In this document: positions 24,301 to 34,659 of the stretch, in pieces | Layout: each line of letters starts with the position of its first letter | Numbering within the stretch: the stretch's first letter is position 1 | NCBI GenBank assembly: GCA_030737835.1 | Contig: JAUJYN010000012.1 | Location: forward strand, 13,192,729 to 13,256,728 | Reading direction: 5' to 3' | DNA: 64,000 nt | From: Acorus gramineus | Taxonomy: Eukaryota > Streptophyta > Magnoliopsida > Acorales > Acoraceae | Notes under the pieces: model-generated | The model's input: the letters and a program-made list of their open reading frames with translations, nothing else | Databases searched by the model: none | Told to the model about the DNA's origin: nothing | Position numbers and translations under genes: made by a program

Positions 24301-27300
24301 CGGATTTTAAAAATCTGTTTTGGAAATCAAGTCCATTGTGTATATCAAAATTATTACATATGAAAGCTATTAAAAAACAAATGATACATATCCTACCATA
24401 GTTCAAAATCATGTGCGAACAGCATGTGCGGTGGTCCGCGCACATTGGGTAAGGCAACAGTTCGAACCCCCGTTCTAACCTCCGTTCGAACCTCTGTTCG
24501 AACGTTATGTTGCCGTTCAAATTACTGTTCAAACGACAATCCAAACTCAGAGGAAAGTTTTACCGTTCGAAGTCAGTTCGAACTGAATTCAAACGTGCTC
24601 CGCATATGGGATGGAATGTGCGCTCGGGGGCGCACATCGCATGTGCGGCCGCACATACCGGTACATGCGGCCGCACTTCAAATTATGTATCCTACACGTT
24701 GTGGGATTTGTTACATTTTAATAAATATGCATTGCTTTTGTTGCATAGGCAACTAGCAACATAATTCTTAGGTGTCTGTTATCATGTCGGTTAATTTAAT
24801 GATAACATAACATGGTAACTGTCACGGGGTCAAATTCCGGACTAGAAATTTTTCCCGTGCGGCACCGATGCCCACACCGGTCAGCCTCGACACAACCCTC
24901 AGACACTCAGAGATTTACAGGAAACTCTCTTCCCAACCTTTCATTCAACTCTCGGAATACAAAGGAAATGCCTCAAGGACTTGTGTGTCCAGAAGGATCA
25001 CACTTACACCCTTATATAGACTGTCTCAGTCTACAAATACAAAAACTTAGCCCACGCAGGAGCTCACTTGCCAGCAACTACCCATGTTCCCAATCATGGG
25101 TTAGTTACGGCGGTTACATAACCGACACACTCTGCCCACAGTTGCGGCAGTTACATAACCGACCACACCTTGCCCACTTTGCGTGCATCGTGTGCCACGT
25201 CGCCCCACGAGTTGCCCACGATCCTGCTTCACGCGTCCGAGACTCCGCTTGTTCTCGCTCACGTGCTAAGTGGTCCGGCCAGTGTGGATGATGCATGCCA
25301 CACCGTTGCCCACGCGCGCATCTCACCAACTTCCACGTCCAGCGCAACCGTCTGCCCTCGTAGCGCATTAGACCGCGTAACCGGCGCGTCTAACTGCCTA
25401 TTCTCGCATTCCTTGCAACTGCCCGCATTCGTGGTGAGCCCGCGTGTGCTACGTCACGTCCTGCACCATGTAACCCACGTTCCCGCAAGTTTCGTGCAAC
25501 CGCTCGCCCACTTTCCGATTGCGTCTCCACGTGTCCCACGTTGTGTCATGCACCACGCATCGCTCACGCTTCCGCACCTTGTGGTTGTGCCACGAGCCAT
25601 TGTGCACTCATGCACCTAGTGCACACCTTGAGCACCTCCGGTCACCCTGCCCGGATGCCCAATGGTTCTCCGACTTGTACGCCACGTACTGTGCGGATTC
25701 CCCTTCTGATGGAGTGATCATTGCGCATCACTCCTGCACGTCCCCACGTGCCCATGTCTGGCTTCTGCAGTCCAGTCCTTGCCCACGCCTGGTTCATGCA
25801 CCCTTGTGTTTGCCCACGTCAGTTTCCCATGCACGTGTCAACCACCACGCATCTCCCCCACGTTTCTTGCAAGGTCAGATCCCTTCTGAGTGTCCATGTG
25901 TCCCCCGAGTCATCGCGCACTCGGTGCACATCTCAGGACACAACTGGCCATGCTGCATTGGTTTCCCCGAGTCCGTCCGGCAGATCCCATGAGAGTGCCC
26001 GCACTCCAGACATGTTACCCGACACTCCCGGTCGAGCTTCCCGACGCCCCTGGTCGAGTTATCCGATATTCCCGGATGAATTGCCTGATACTCCCGTTCA
26101 GGGCTTCCGATGCTCTCGGTCTGTTGCCCGGCAAGCCCACGTCATTACGCCCGTGGTGCCGGCTCATTTGGATCACGCTTCTCGGTCACATCTCTGTGTA
26201 TGACTAGGATCCGTTCCAGCCATCCCCACATGTCTCCGAGCCACGTACGCGTCCCACTCTTCTTGGCATGTCCGCAAGCCATCGCGCACTTGCACACAAA
26301 CATGCCTGGCACGTGTCCCCTCCACGTGCCATGAGTTTTAGGGTGTGACAGTAACAATCTGCCATCATACCTATACTTTAACAAATAACAAATCATTGTT
26401 TCTTGAAGTTATCTGTACTTTTACTTCTTTTTTTCTCTTTAATTTGTACTATTGTATGAAGATATTTGGAAGTATTTATATGGAATCGCTTACCAATTGA
26501 CCCAGGATAATGCCTGTACTCTATTCCCATATAAGCTGTGTCTCATGCACCTTTTCTTGGTTCAGCTAATTTTCAAGGCCTGGTTCATGTTCTGCATTCA
26601 ACAAATAATTTCCAAACAACTTATGCTGTGCAAAATCATAATAATTTAAACAGGTGGTTGTTTAATCTGTTGCAAGTGTAGAGAGAATATTATACATCAT
26701 GCTCTACTTGTGATGTACATCAGCAACAAAGAAAGGGTAAAACAAATGTACATCAGCATTTTGTGAGTATAATACATTGCATCTCTGATGGATGACTGAC
26801 CATTGATTTTTTTAAGAGAAGATTTTATCATATGCACGATGACCTTGTAAACATAGCCCTGTGCCCAAGGCATTGTTGCTTGCTTGACTCATGAGACAAC
26901 TCCTCATATGAGATTGTCACCTTCCACCCACTATAAAATTGTCACATTCAGTTTGAAAGTTGAAACATGTAATGATGCTTTGTAAGGTCCAATATTCAGA
27001 TGGATAATCAGAGTCTTTCCCCCAAAAATAAATTATGAATTTTTTGCCATAGATAATCTTCAGTAAGACGTTTATAATTTACAAAGTTTCAGTTTAATTG
27101 TGTTTATTATGGGTTCGGTTGCAGGTCAAGAATCCATGGCCAAATGTCGATGCTCACAGTGGAGTGTTGCTTAACCATTTTGGTCTAACTGAAGCTAGGT
27201 ACATGGTTCATAACCCCTTGATATTTTTTTTTACCAATCATACTTTGCTCCATAAACGGATTCATAGTTAGTGGAAAAATGCATTTGTTGATCACATATG

Positions 27301-27882
27301 TGTCTATATCACTGGAATGGGTGACTTGTTATTTTGATGAGTAATTTCTTCGGACATAAGAAGATTCTATAAACACTTATTCGAAATCTCATTTATCAGT
27401 TCCATTTTAATGAAATATATGTTTTTACAAAAAATAAATTCACACTCTAATGAATTGAATGCATACACTTTTACGTTTTTCGTAATAAATTATACTTAGT
27501 AAAACATATAATTTGCATTAAGGTGATTTCATATAAGCACTAGGTGACATCTTCTCAATAATTGCTTTAAGTAAAAACCTGTTTTTCAAAATCGTTTCCA
27601 AATACTACCTTAGTATGATAATGTCTTCTCGTATCTTTGTCAGGTATTATACAGTTCTATTTGGCGTCTCTAGAAGCATCGGCATATGCTCCCAGGTAAA
27701 TATATTTAACAATTCATAGTTACATTTGGTGGCAGTATTTTTGGTTGGGGCTAAGGTTGATATCGCTGATGCAGCTAATATGGGATCGTGCCCTCGGGTT
27801 ACCTCTCGAAAGGCCAAAGAGTGTGACAATCGAATTGCTCGAAAATCACTGCAAGAAGGCCTCATTGACATCAAAAGCTTGA
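15393..27882 (+). CDS. CSY4: Citrate synthase, mitochondrial (19 exons, 474 aa)
   Basis: Condenses acetyl-CoA and oxaloacetate to citrate, the entry step of the TCA cycle in the mitochondrial matrix. Exons: 15393-15443, 15562-15618, 16202-16243, 16582-16647, 16930-16995, 17183-17296, 18083-18146, 18742-18824, 19386-19435, 19532-19609, 19865-19993, 20615-20657, 20921-21007, 21694-21795, 22598-22705, 22825-22875, 27125-27198, 27644-27695, 27775-27882. All introns are GT-AG and phases join without a shift into 474 codons plus stop, matching plant mitochondrial citrate synthases. The N-terminus ([17 protein letters not shown]) looks like a mitochondrial presequence. Catalytic residues fall where expected: His305 in GPLHGLANQ, His351 in VVPGFGHG, Asp406 in NVDAHSG, with the same 46- and 55-residue spacing as in the pig enzyme (274/320/375). 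Intron 16 (4249 bp) is swollen by transposons; all exons appear intact. The symbol is by resemblance to Arabidopsis CSY4. Confidence 0.97.
16760..16855 (+). repeat. SINE-like remnant in citrate synthase intron 4
   Basis: 'ggttagcaccctctacctcc' followed by 'aggggttcaaatcccac' resembles a tRNA-derived SINE head, with a B-box-like GGTTCAAATCC. There is no convincing tRNA fold or A box and no clear target duplication, so this is a weak call. Confidence 0.35.
23533..23727 (+). pseudogene. Captured formin N-terminal fragment inside the Pack-MULE
   Basis: The frame starts with a signal-peptide-like [15 protein letters not shown], then [10 protein letters not shown] and a proline-rich stretch. This is the layout of plant class I formins (FH1 type), which start with a signal peptide, then an R-R-x-x-H-x-P-F-F-P motif and a proline-rich extracellular region. 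The frame stops after 64 codons, and a shifted frame downstream ([10 protein letters not shown]) could continue the similarity. There is no FH2 domain. Read as a captured and decayed exon-1 piece; a chance proline-rich ORF is the alternative. Confidence 0.6.
23821..23982 (-). pseudogene. Second captured formin fragment, opposite orientation
   Basis: The minus strand reads HRLFPALV, then [15 protein letters not shown] (23821-23865). Plant class I formins have a closely similar SSEFLYLGTLVNS motif shortly after the transmembrane helix. The transmembrane segment that should separate this from the N-terminal piece is missing, and the piece is inverted relative to it. No stop interrupts this stretch, but no start or FH2 domain is present. 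Confidence 0.6.
24410..24690. repeat. CpG-rich island of GTTCGAAC and GCGGCCGC palindromes
   Basis: About eight close variants of GTTCGAAC occur between 24461 and 24595, followed by two perfect GTGCGGCCGCAC-type palindromes near 24644-24675 and several 'tgtgcg' words. Composition contrasts sharply with the AT-rich intron around it. It looks like the end of a transposon rich in subterminal repeats, but paired ends and a target duplication were not found. Confidence 0.55.
24820..26350. mobile_element. Solo LTR, 1531 bp, in citrate synthase intron 16
   Basis: It starts TGTCACGGGGTC and ends GGGTGTGACA, the TG...CA ends of an LTR with a short TGTCAC/GTGACA inverted repeat, and is flanked by an exact 5-bp duplication GTAAC (24815-24819 and 26351-26355). 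There is no internal retrotransposon region and no second LTR, so it most likely formed by recombination between the two LTRs of a full element. It is very GC- and CpG-rich; several long open frames in it follow from composition and are not genes. Length and terminal sequence would suit a Ty3-type element, but the family cannot be proved from an LTR alone. Confidence 0.88.
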
Positions 27883-28200
27883 GAACTTCAATTCGGGTAT
27901 CGTATTGGCTTCATTACATAAATAGCAATAACGACAAATGGGTGGCGGTGAATCGGCACCAATTAGTACTTTTTATTCTTATTTTTTGTGTATTTCAGTT
28001 ACAGATTTTGAAATTTTCATGTAATCCTTGCCAGCCACCCATCTATGTTGCTCCAGCTTATTTTTTTGAGTGGGCCAGGAAAAGCTTAGGAGCACTACTC
28101 ATCAGTTTTGTTTCATCAGAAAAAAACAGGGAGAAGCTGTTCACTCTGATCTTCAGGCACATTTGAGTGAACAGAGGATCCTTTAGCTTCTACCCTTGTC

Positions 28201-28206
28201 AATAAA
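28201..28206 (+). terminator. Candidate citrate synthase polyadenylation signal
   Basis: AATAAA lies 319 bases after the stop codon, followed by T-rich sequence. It is a plausible plant poly(A) signal, but plant signals are loose and others could be used. Confidence 0.4.
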
Positions 28207-28249
28207 ATCACAATTTTCACACTATTTATTTTCAATGTACTTTGTTACA

Positions 28250-31200
28250 CACATTGTTGAGTGTATGAAATTTAACCCTTTTTTTCTCTTTCATTTCTTG
28301 ATTTTTTTCTCCGTACAAATCAACATGAATTTTTGATGGGTGACTTTATTTGAGGGTTGTGCAAATGTACTCTGAATAATTTCCAATAGGGGCAATTTTG
28401 TGTGTGGCCTCAAATATAATTTTATATGTTTTGAAATTTATTTGAAGGTTTTTGAAGGTAATACTTCATTTGTACCTTCGTTGTATAAAACAATGAAGTG
28501 CGCATGGATTTAACAAAAAAAAAAAAAAAAGAGTAAAATTACATAATCTATTTAATCAAGTATATGCATCTTTTGAGTTGAGATACTATCATTGGGTCGG
28601 ATCCTGACTTGCCTCGTCTCGGATTGGGTTTGATCCTACGGGTGAGGTCCATATTGGATCTCGGGTTGGGTTGGGTCGGGTTGATCCATGAACAGGTTTA
28701 GGTCAGACAAAGAGAAGTCGATGTTTAAAATTTTATTTGTTTTTTTTAATAGAGTTTAGCATATTATAAATAGTTTTTTTGCTATTTTAATTTTTTAATA
28801 TTTTATTAGGGAGCATTTTGAAAACGGTTTAGATTATTATGTTTTTACGAGAAGTTAAAAAGTTATAAAAATATTTCAAATGTTTAAAATTTTAAATGAT
28901 TATTCAGTATTTAGTTATAAATGTTGAATTTGATCATAAAAATAAATCATATAGTATTTGAGTTGGGTTAATCGGGTCCATCGGACTCTTTTTTATTGTC
29001 GGGTCATTCGGTCGGGTATTAACATCTTTTATCGGGTCTCAATCCGTGATCCGTTGATGGACTTATCTGTCACTCGAGGGCTATAAATTAAGATTGTGTC
29101 CAACAACAACCATTTTTTGAAAAAAAAAAAAAAACACTAAAAAAATGGGTAGTAGAAGAAAGTGAAATCTATACAACCTGAGATTATCGGGTCTCAATCC
29201 GTGATCCGTTGATGGACTTATCTGTCACTCGAGGGCTATAAATTAAGATTGTGTCCAACAACAACCATTTTTTGAAAAAAAAAAAAAAACACTAAAAAAA
29301 TGGGTAGTAGAAGAAAGTGAAATCTATACAACCTGAGATTAGTGAGTTCAAGGAAATCTATGAAACAAATGGTAGCTCTCTAGTTTGTTTCATTAGAGAC
29401 ATAGTTTATAAAACAAATAAAAAATATTAGAAATATGGTTTCCCTGTCGTACCAAATCACCGACAGTCAAATTAGCATAACTACTTGTCATTACCGACGG
29501 TCATGACTGACGGTATAGATCCTCCCTTACAAATAAAAATAAATATAAAATAATAAAAAGGGACAATGCATATCAACTATAATGCAAAATAAATATCTGC
29601 CTGAATGAAAAGGTCACGTATGTCCAATATAATGCACATTACACCATTAAAACGATATACAATAAAATTAATCACACAAAACAAATATTGTTGGAATGCT
29701 AAAATATGAAAGCTAATCATACAAGAGATTTCTTGAAACACAAGTTTTAATTAGTTGATTTAACAGTGAACAGAGAAAAACTGACCTTGGAAATAAAACA
29801 ATACCAATTGACCAACCAACAAAACTAGATTTTACAAGTAACATGAAAAATCTAAATGTTGAATAATCTAGCAAATGTTCAACTTGGTACAATGAAACGG
29901 TTGAAGAGTTGAAAAATGAGATTATTCAGGAATACACACTGAATGCGGAGATTACGTATTGAATTTCTGGTCATGAACATTAGCATAATTGCAGATGACA
30001 GAGGAATGGAAAAAATTGGCCATCGTGCGAGGGGGGGCCATCTGTTTAGCTCCTTCAAAACACGCGTAATCGCGATTTAAATGAATGGTTTTGTTTTTTC
30101 TTGAAAAAAAATTTCTTTTACCCAAATCGCGATCTTTAGAAACCTGCATGTCTCACATGTGTTGGGAGGGAAATCTTTCCCAGATTTTGAAAGATCATCT
30201 TTTTATTAAATGCTTAGAACTAAATCTGAAGGATGTTATTTCAGAGGATTCTGTCGCCTTTTGCCATAGTTTTGTTGTCCACCATAATTTTTAACATAAA
30301 ATGTTATCAAATTATGTAACAATGTGTCATTGTGCTTAACATGATCCAACTACCTCTAGCAGTTGTACTCTTGCTGGTGTTTATTGCAATTTGTGAATCT
30401 TATTTTTATAATTAAAGATGATGATGAAGAGCAAGCTTGAGTGATTAAGCAAAATTCTGTTTCTTTCAAGTGATTATGGCTATTTAGCATTCGATGTAAG
30501 TAACTCATCCCTTACCAGTGCCTTTGTAATATGTCTGATGGAGTATAGTGATATGTTGTGTTGGTTTCCACCAAGTCATGGATCTTGAAATAGATGGAAC
30601 ACATGATTGTCAAAGTGAGATAATGTAATGTAATATATCGACATAATGAACTAGAACCAATTTGATTATTTTGAGAGATTTAATTACAAACTTGAAAATC
30701 ACATTCTAACACAATTGATCAGTCATTTTACATAGGTTAGTGGTGCAAATCAATGTTTTCATATCATATATGGAGCAGCAGCATTCATCAATCTCCAATA
30801 TTTGTGCGGCAAACTTGGCAAGATCCATGGACATAATTGCCCCATCAATCTTTCACAAGAACATGTCGTAGATTGCGCTATTCGCCAATAATACTTGAGA
30901 CAGGATCTGTTCTTCTTCTTCTTCTGTAGTTTGAGACGCGCTAACTCATGACACGCATATATAGGCCATCCATACTAACTCTCAAATCTTTCTTGTTCAT
31001 CGTGGTGAAGAAATCCTCCACGCGTTCGCTTAGGCCATCCATAATCCCTCTTTGGTGGACTCTTTGTAAAAACATATGATTTAGGCAACACTTCATAATT
31101 AAAATGCTTCAATTTTCACATCAAATTCCCTCATTAGGGAAGATATCATAAAGGAAGAGCAATATAATGTCACCAAATAAAACTCACATATATTATTGAG

Positions 31201-31400
31201 ACTTTCAATAAAACTATATACATATATCTTCACATTATATAGATAGCAGTATATTCAAAACTGATTTCTCAGTTCTTCCAAACACATACCTAACACACAT
31301 ACAAAACCACATTTTCACATATACTTTAGACACACAACAAAAAAAACACATACATAAAATCCAACTTACATAATCCCACAACATAACAATAATTACCACA
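28250..31400. other. Intergenic stretch between citrate synthase and the first C2H2 gene
   Basis: Mostly AT-rich, without a supported gene. 28580-28690 and 28960-29060 are biased toward 'gggttgggtcggg' words. Region 30760-31080 has short, coding-like but interrupted frames on the minus strand (a 33-codon ORF at 30941-31042) with no recognised family. The 155-bp duplication is listed separately. Confidence 0.5.
29029..29338. repeat. 155-bp tandem duplication, essentially identical copies
   Basis: 29029-29183 is repeated at 29184-29338 with no difference I can see, including its A-run. It is either a very recent duplication or an assembly artefact. Confidence 0.95.
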
Positions 31401-31405
31401 TTATA

Positions 31406-31822
31406 CTATAAGTGCAAGGTCAGGTCAAGCTCTTCATGAGCACTAGATCTCCCACTCTGGTCCACATTATTGTCATTCACTTGCGGGCCCGCCCGTGCCC
31501 CTACCATCACCTGTGGTGGGTACCAATTCACGGGCCAGACCTCCTGTGTTGGGCCGAGCCCGAGCCCAAATTGAGGACTAATGGGACTGTGTGCATACAT
31601 TTGAAGAAGAGGAGCAACTTTGTCACTTCTGTGAGCATTCTGATGGCCACCAAGAGCTTGAATTGTTGGAAACTTCTTCGGGCAGACCGAACACTTGAAG
31701 GTGTAGTCCAAAGAACACTTGACCTTGAACTTAGGCGAGAGCTTCACCGGCTTGAGCTTGGACTGGGCTGGTCCGGTCCCCGAGGAATCCGAGCTTGGGC
31801 TTGTGGGTTCTTGGTTTTGCAT
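31406..31822 (-). CDS. Single C2H2 zinc-finger protein with C-terminal EAR motif (138 aa)
   Basis: Probable nuclear transcriptional repressor. One plant C2H2 finger is visible: Cys44 and Cys47, then the QALGGH helix with His60 and His64 (C-X2-C-X12-H-X3-H). The C-terminus ends LDLTLHL (132-138), an LxLxL EAR motif of the kind that recruits TOPLESS-type corepressors. The N-terminal 30 residues are Ser/Pro-rich and the stretch between finger and EAR is low in conserved motifs. The frame has no intron. The ATG is supported by a TATA box about 40 bases upstream (31863-31869). The combination resembles small single-finger proteins such as KNUCKLES, but residues after the finger (RSDKVAPLLQ) differ from that group, so I assign no name. 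It is the first of a run of related or EAR-bearing genes. Confidence 0.88.
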   Translation of the reverse strand: MQNQEPTSPSSDSSGTGPAQSKLKPVKLSPKFKVKCSLDYTFKCSVCPKKFPTIQALGGHQNAHRSDKVAPLLQMYAHSPISPQFGLGLGPTQEVWPVNWYPPQVMVGARAGPQVNDNNVDQSGRSSAHEELDLTLHL

Positions 31823-31862
31823 GGCTGAATAAGATGGTTTTTGAGGGCTTCAGTGAGGATGC

Positions 31863-31869
31863 TTTTATA
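31863..31869 (-). promoter_or_regulatory. TATA box of the 31.4-kb C2H2 gene
   Basis: TATAAAA on the minus strand, about 41 bases before the ATG, giving a very short leader if used. Confidence 0.6.
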
Positions 31870-32001
31870 GGCATATTTTTTGTTGGTTTTGGAACCAATA
31901 TAATGACAAGAGTAAGAAGCAGTGGTTCTACTTGTCTTATAAGTGTAGTGTCCCTTCCTCCCTCCCTCTCTCTCCGCCCCCCCCTCCCCCCGCCTCCCCC
32001 C

Positions 32002-32023
32002 CTCTCTCTCTCTCTCTCTCTCT
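32002..32023. repeat. (CT)11 microsatellite in a C-rich tract
   Basis: CT repeat preceded by about 60 bases of C/T-only sequence. On the minus strand it is a GA tract upstream of the 31.4-kb gene's TATA box. Confidence 0.9.
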
Positions 32024-33690
32024 GAATTGATTGGACTTGAATCTGGTTTATGAGAACCTATGTATTACAGTCATTGAAATATAGAAAAAAATGGATACAA
32101 TAGAGTAGGGGATTCAAGAATTCTGGATTGGTTAAGTTTACATCAATTAGTTCTCTTCTGTCATACAAGGAAGCTCAATTGAAATTCTGCAAGAGACTTT
32201 ACAAGAGCTACTATATTTGTAAATTTCATATAAGGTTTTTTTTTTTTTTTTTTTTTTGGGGTTAGAGACATGGATCTACTTTCATAGATTTTGAGTTTCA
32301 AAAAATCTATCTAGGATTTTCCTAGCTAAGTTGGGTTTCATTGTTACAGAAAAATATACATTTAGAGGAATATTGGAAAATCAGAGTGCAACATTTTGAA
32401 AAAGATGCATTTTTTTTTACTAACTGTGGTACTCATAAACTATGTTGTCAATTGTCATTTACATAACATCATCTGTTATAGCCATTGAATACCACAGAAG
32501 AACCAATCACATTTTCTAGGCTACTTGATTATTTATGATTGTCATCAATTTTATGTTGTTAATTTGAATCCATTTATTAATAATATCAAAGATCAAATAC
32601 AACATTTTTGGTTGTCTTGGTTTCCTTATCATAGGAAGCCCTTAAGGATATTTTAAATGCTGTAATTTTTTATATATGGAACTATGCACAAACGAAATAA
32701 TTAGCAAAATTTATTATTAATCAAGCATTTCATAGAACTCTGGAGAGAGAGAGTAACCCTATTGAGTTATATGGTGGCAGATGTATAAGCCTGAGCGAGT
32801 TGAACTTGAAAAATCTACATTAAACTAGGTTTTAAGTTGTGGAGGTCTTCATTTTGCCAAAACTATCACAATATATTTTTCTTTCTTTCTATACAATATG
32901 ACCCATGAAATAAAATTTTGAGTTAGCTTACATTCAGCAGGGGTAGACTTGAATCAATACCCCTATGTGAAGAGGACATATCTCTATTGACCTGCCAAAA
33001 GGTGGTTCAATGACAACTTAGTAGAAGTATAATCATGTGTGCTGGATGCCATAATCCTAAATTTCCATCCACTAACCTCTTAAACACAAAAAAAATGATA
33101 TTTCTACTTGAGTATCTAATAAACACCTTTCTTAATCAGTAATTACTTCTTTGATTATTGAAATGACACCTAATTGTTGATGTTCATTCATGATAATCCT
33201 TTTACCCTAGTTAGAATGTTCTTTGCTAGGATATATGCTTTTTAGGTATCATTGTACTTTGACAATTAAACGTTATATTCGTTGGAGCGTTTTTCTCATT
33301 TTCATTTTTCGGATCAGATAACGAGTTAGTTAATTTTTTAAGATACGCCACTAAATAATATTCGATACTTTTGAAAAAGAAAATTCATTAATACTATTTA
33401 ATGCTCGGTCTTCCCAAAGTCTACCAGGGATTCAGAGTCCACCTCAGACAGCATTTGAAAATAAGTTTTGACATTTTTTGTAAATTCTAATACTACCCCT
33501 GGTGGTCTCAACTTTTAACATAAGCGAAAAATAACTTTCAGACATGTGTCTAGACTCGAGGGTAATTTTGAAACTTCACAGAGAATTCAAGGACCTGAGA
33601 AAAAATTAAAAATGACACTGGACAAATTAGACATTTACCCTTTCCCTCCAGTAATATTTGAAAAAAAAAACCCTAATCCTCCCAAAGGCC
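32024..33690. other. Intergenic stretch between divergent C2H2 genes
   Basis: AT-rich and without a supported gene. It contains a poly(T) run at about 32239-32259. It must hold the upstream regions of the 31.4-kb (-) and 33.8-kb (+) genes. Confidence 0.55.
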
Positions 33691-33697
33691 TATAAAA
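33691..33697 (+). promoter_or_regulatory. TATA box of the 33.8-kb C2H2 gene
   Basis: TATAAAA within CCTATAAAACCCCC, 86-92 bases before the ATG at 33783. An upstream ATG at 33715 in another frame may or may not be inside the transcript. Confidence 0.65.
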
Positions 33698-33782
33698 CCC
33701 CCCCAAAACTCTCCATGAATCCACCACTTCTCCCCATCACCTCCCCAACATTCTTCCTCACAAACCCTCCTCCCTCCACCAA

Positions 33783-34622
33783 ATGGAAAACCACCAACCA
33801 CCTCCTTCCGACCAACCGACACCGCCGACTAGCCCGAACCACAACCCCCCTCCCCCTCGTCCTCCCCAAATCCTCCATCCTCGACCGCCTATCCCGCCCC
33901 GAAGACCCACTAGATACCCCAAAATCCATGCTCCCATCACCCACCTCCTCCAATCCTACTGTACGCATATCGGAGCCACCCTGCCCGATCCAATCCCACC
34001 CCCTCTCCCTCCTCTTCTCCCCGCCTTCGCAGCCCTGATCCGCCGCCTTCCTCCTCCTCCTCCTCCATCAGACCCACCACCACCCCCTCCAAGCCCCAAC
34101 CAATGGAGCTCCTTCATAGACATCCTAACCTCTCCCTCCCCCATCACCGATGACGAACACCTCCCCTTCCTTTCGAGCCTCTTCGACTACACCGTCGCCC
34201 CCCAATTCGAGGTCGGTGAATCCAGCCGCCCCCCGCCTCCCACTCCTCCACCTCCGCCACGCGCCTTTGTGTGCCGGACTTGCGGCATTGCCTTCCCCAA
34301 CGTGCGTGCGCTTGGGGGTCATGTGAGCTCCCACACAAGGCTGCGTAGGGCGGCGGAGATCGCCAAGGCTGAGGTGGAGGCCAAGCGGGCCAGAAACGGG
34401 CCTTACATTTTCCGGGCCGGGCCTCTCCAGATTGGGGGACGCGGGCTGGCCCGGCCCGCCGTCCCCCCTGCGCCGCAGGTTCCCCAGGAGGCGGAACAAA
34501 GAATGGATGACGAGGAGATCCGTCCAGCCGATGAGATTCCAGTGGATGGAATCATTTTTGATGATGAGGAGCCGAAGAACGGCGCCTCATCATCATCATC
34601 TGGGGTAAACGGCGGAGATTGA
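33783..34622 (+). CDS. Proline-rich single C2H2 zinc-finger protein (279 aa)
   Basis: Likely nuclear DNA-binding protein. Residues 1-160 are extremely proline-rich, with a non-proline block around 43-60 (RYPKIHAPITHLLQSYC) and another around 107-145. A single plant-type finger follows: Cys164, Cys167, His180, His184, with RALGGH in place of QALGGH. The finger is followed by a basic, Ala-rich segment (185-205) and an acidic C-terminus ending in a Ser run. No EAR motif is evident. Single exon; strongly C-rich against the AT-rich flanks. The start was chosen as the first ATG in the finger's frame, downstream of the TATA box at 33691. A downstream AATAAA occurs at 34831. Family membership is clear; the specific orthologue is not. 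Confidence 0.85.
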   Translation: MENHQPPPSDQPTPPTSPNHNPPPPRPPQILHPRPPIPPRRPTRYPKIHAPITHLLQSYCTHIGATLPDPIPPPLPPLLPAFAALIRRLPPPPPPSDPPPPPPSPNQWSSFIDILTSPSPITDDEHLPFLSSLFDYTVAPQFEVGESSRPPPPTPPPPPRAFVCRTCGIAFPNVRALGGHVSSHTRLRRAAEIAKAEVEAKRARNGPYIFRAGPLQIGGRGLARPAVPPAPQVPQEAEQRMDDEEIRPADEIPVDGIIFDDEEPKNGASSSSSGVNGGD

Positions 34623-34632
34623 ACGGCGGCAT

Positions 34633-34658
34633 ATTATTATTATTATTATTATTATTAT
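34633..34658. repeat. (ATT)n microsatellite in the 3' UTR
   Basis: About nine ATT units begin 11 bases after the stop codon of the 33.8-kb gene. Confidence 0.95.
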
Positions 34659-34659
34659 G

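Noticed and set aside
24452-24520. tRNA-like B boxes (agttcgaaccccc)
   Set aside because: The motif is repeated many times as part of a palindromic array and no cloverleaf is possible.
24812-26396. Series of 60-160 codon open frames on both strands
   Set aside because: They lie within the solo LTR, which is CpG-rich and so poor in stop codons. They overlap in all frames and have no domains.
27726-28166. 146-codon plus-strand frame at the 3' end of citrate synthase
   Set aside because: It is out of frame with the last exon and starts in an intron; the true frame ends at 27882.
31412-31828. 138-codon plus-strand frame
   Set aside because: Complement of the 31.4-kb C2H2 gene; no domain.
33690-34499. 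Gly/Arg-rich minus-strand frames
   Set aside because: Complement of the proline-rich C2H2 coding sequence.
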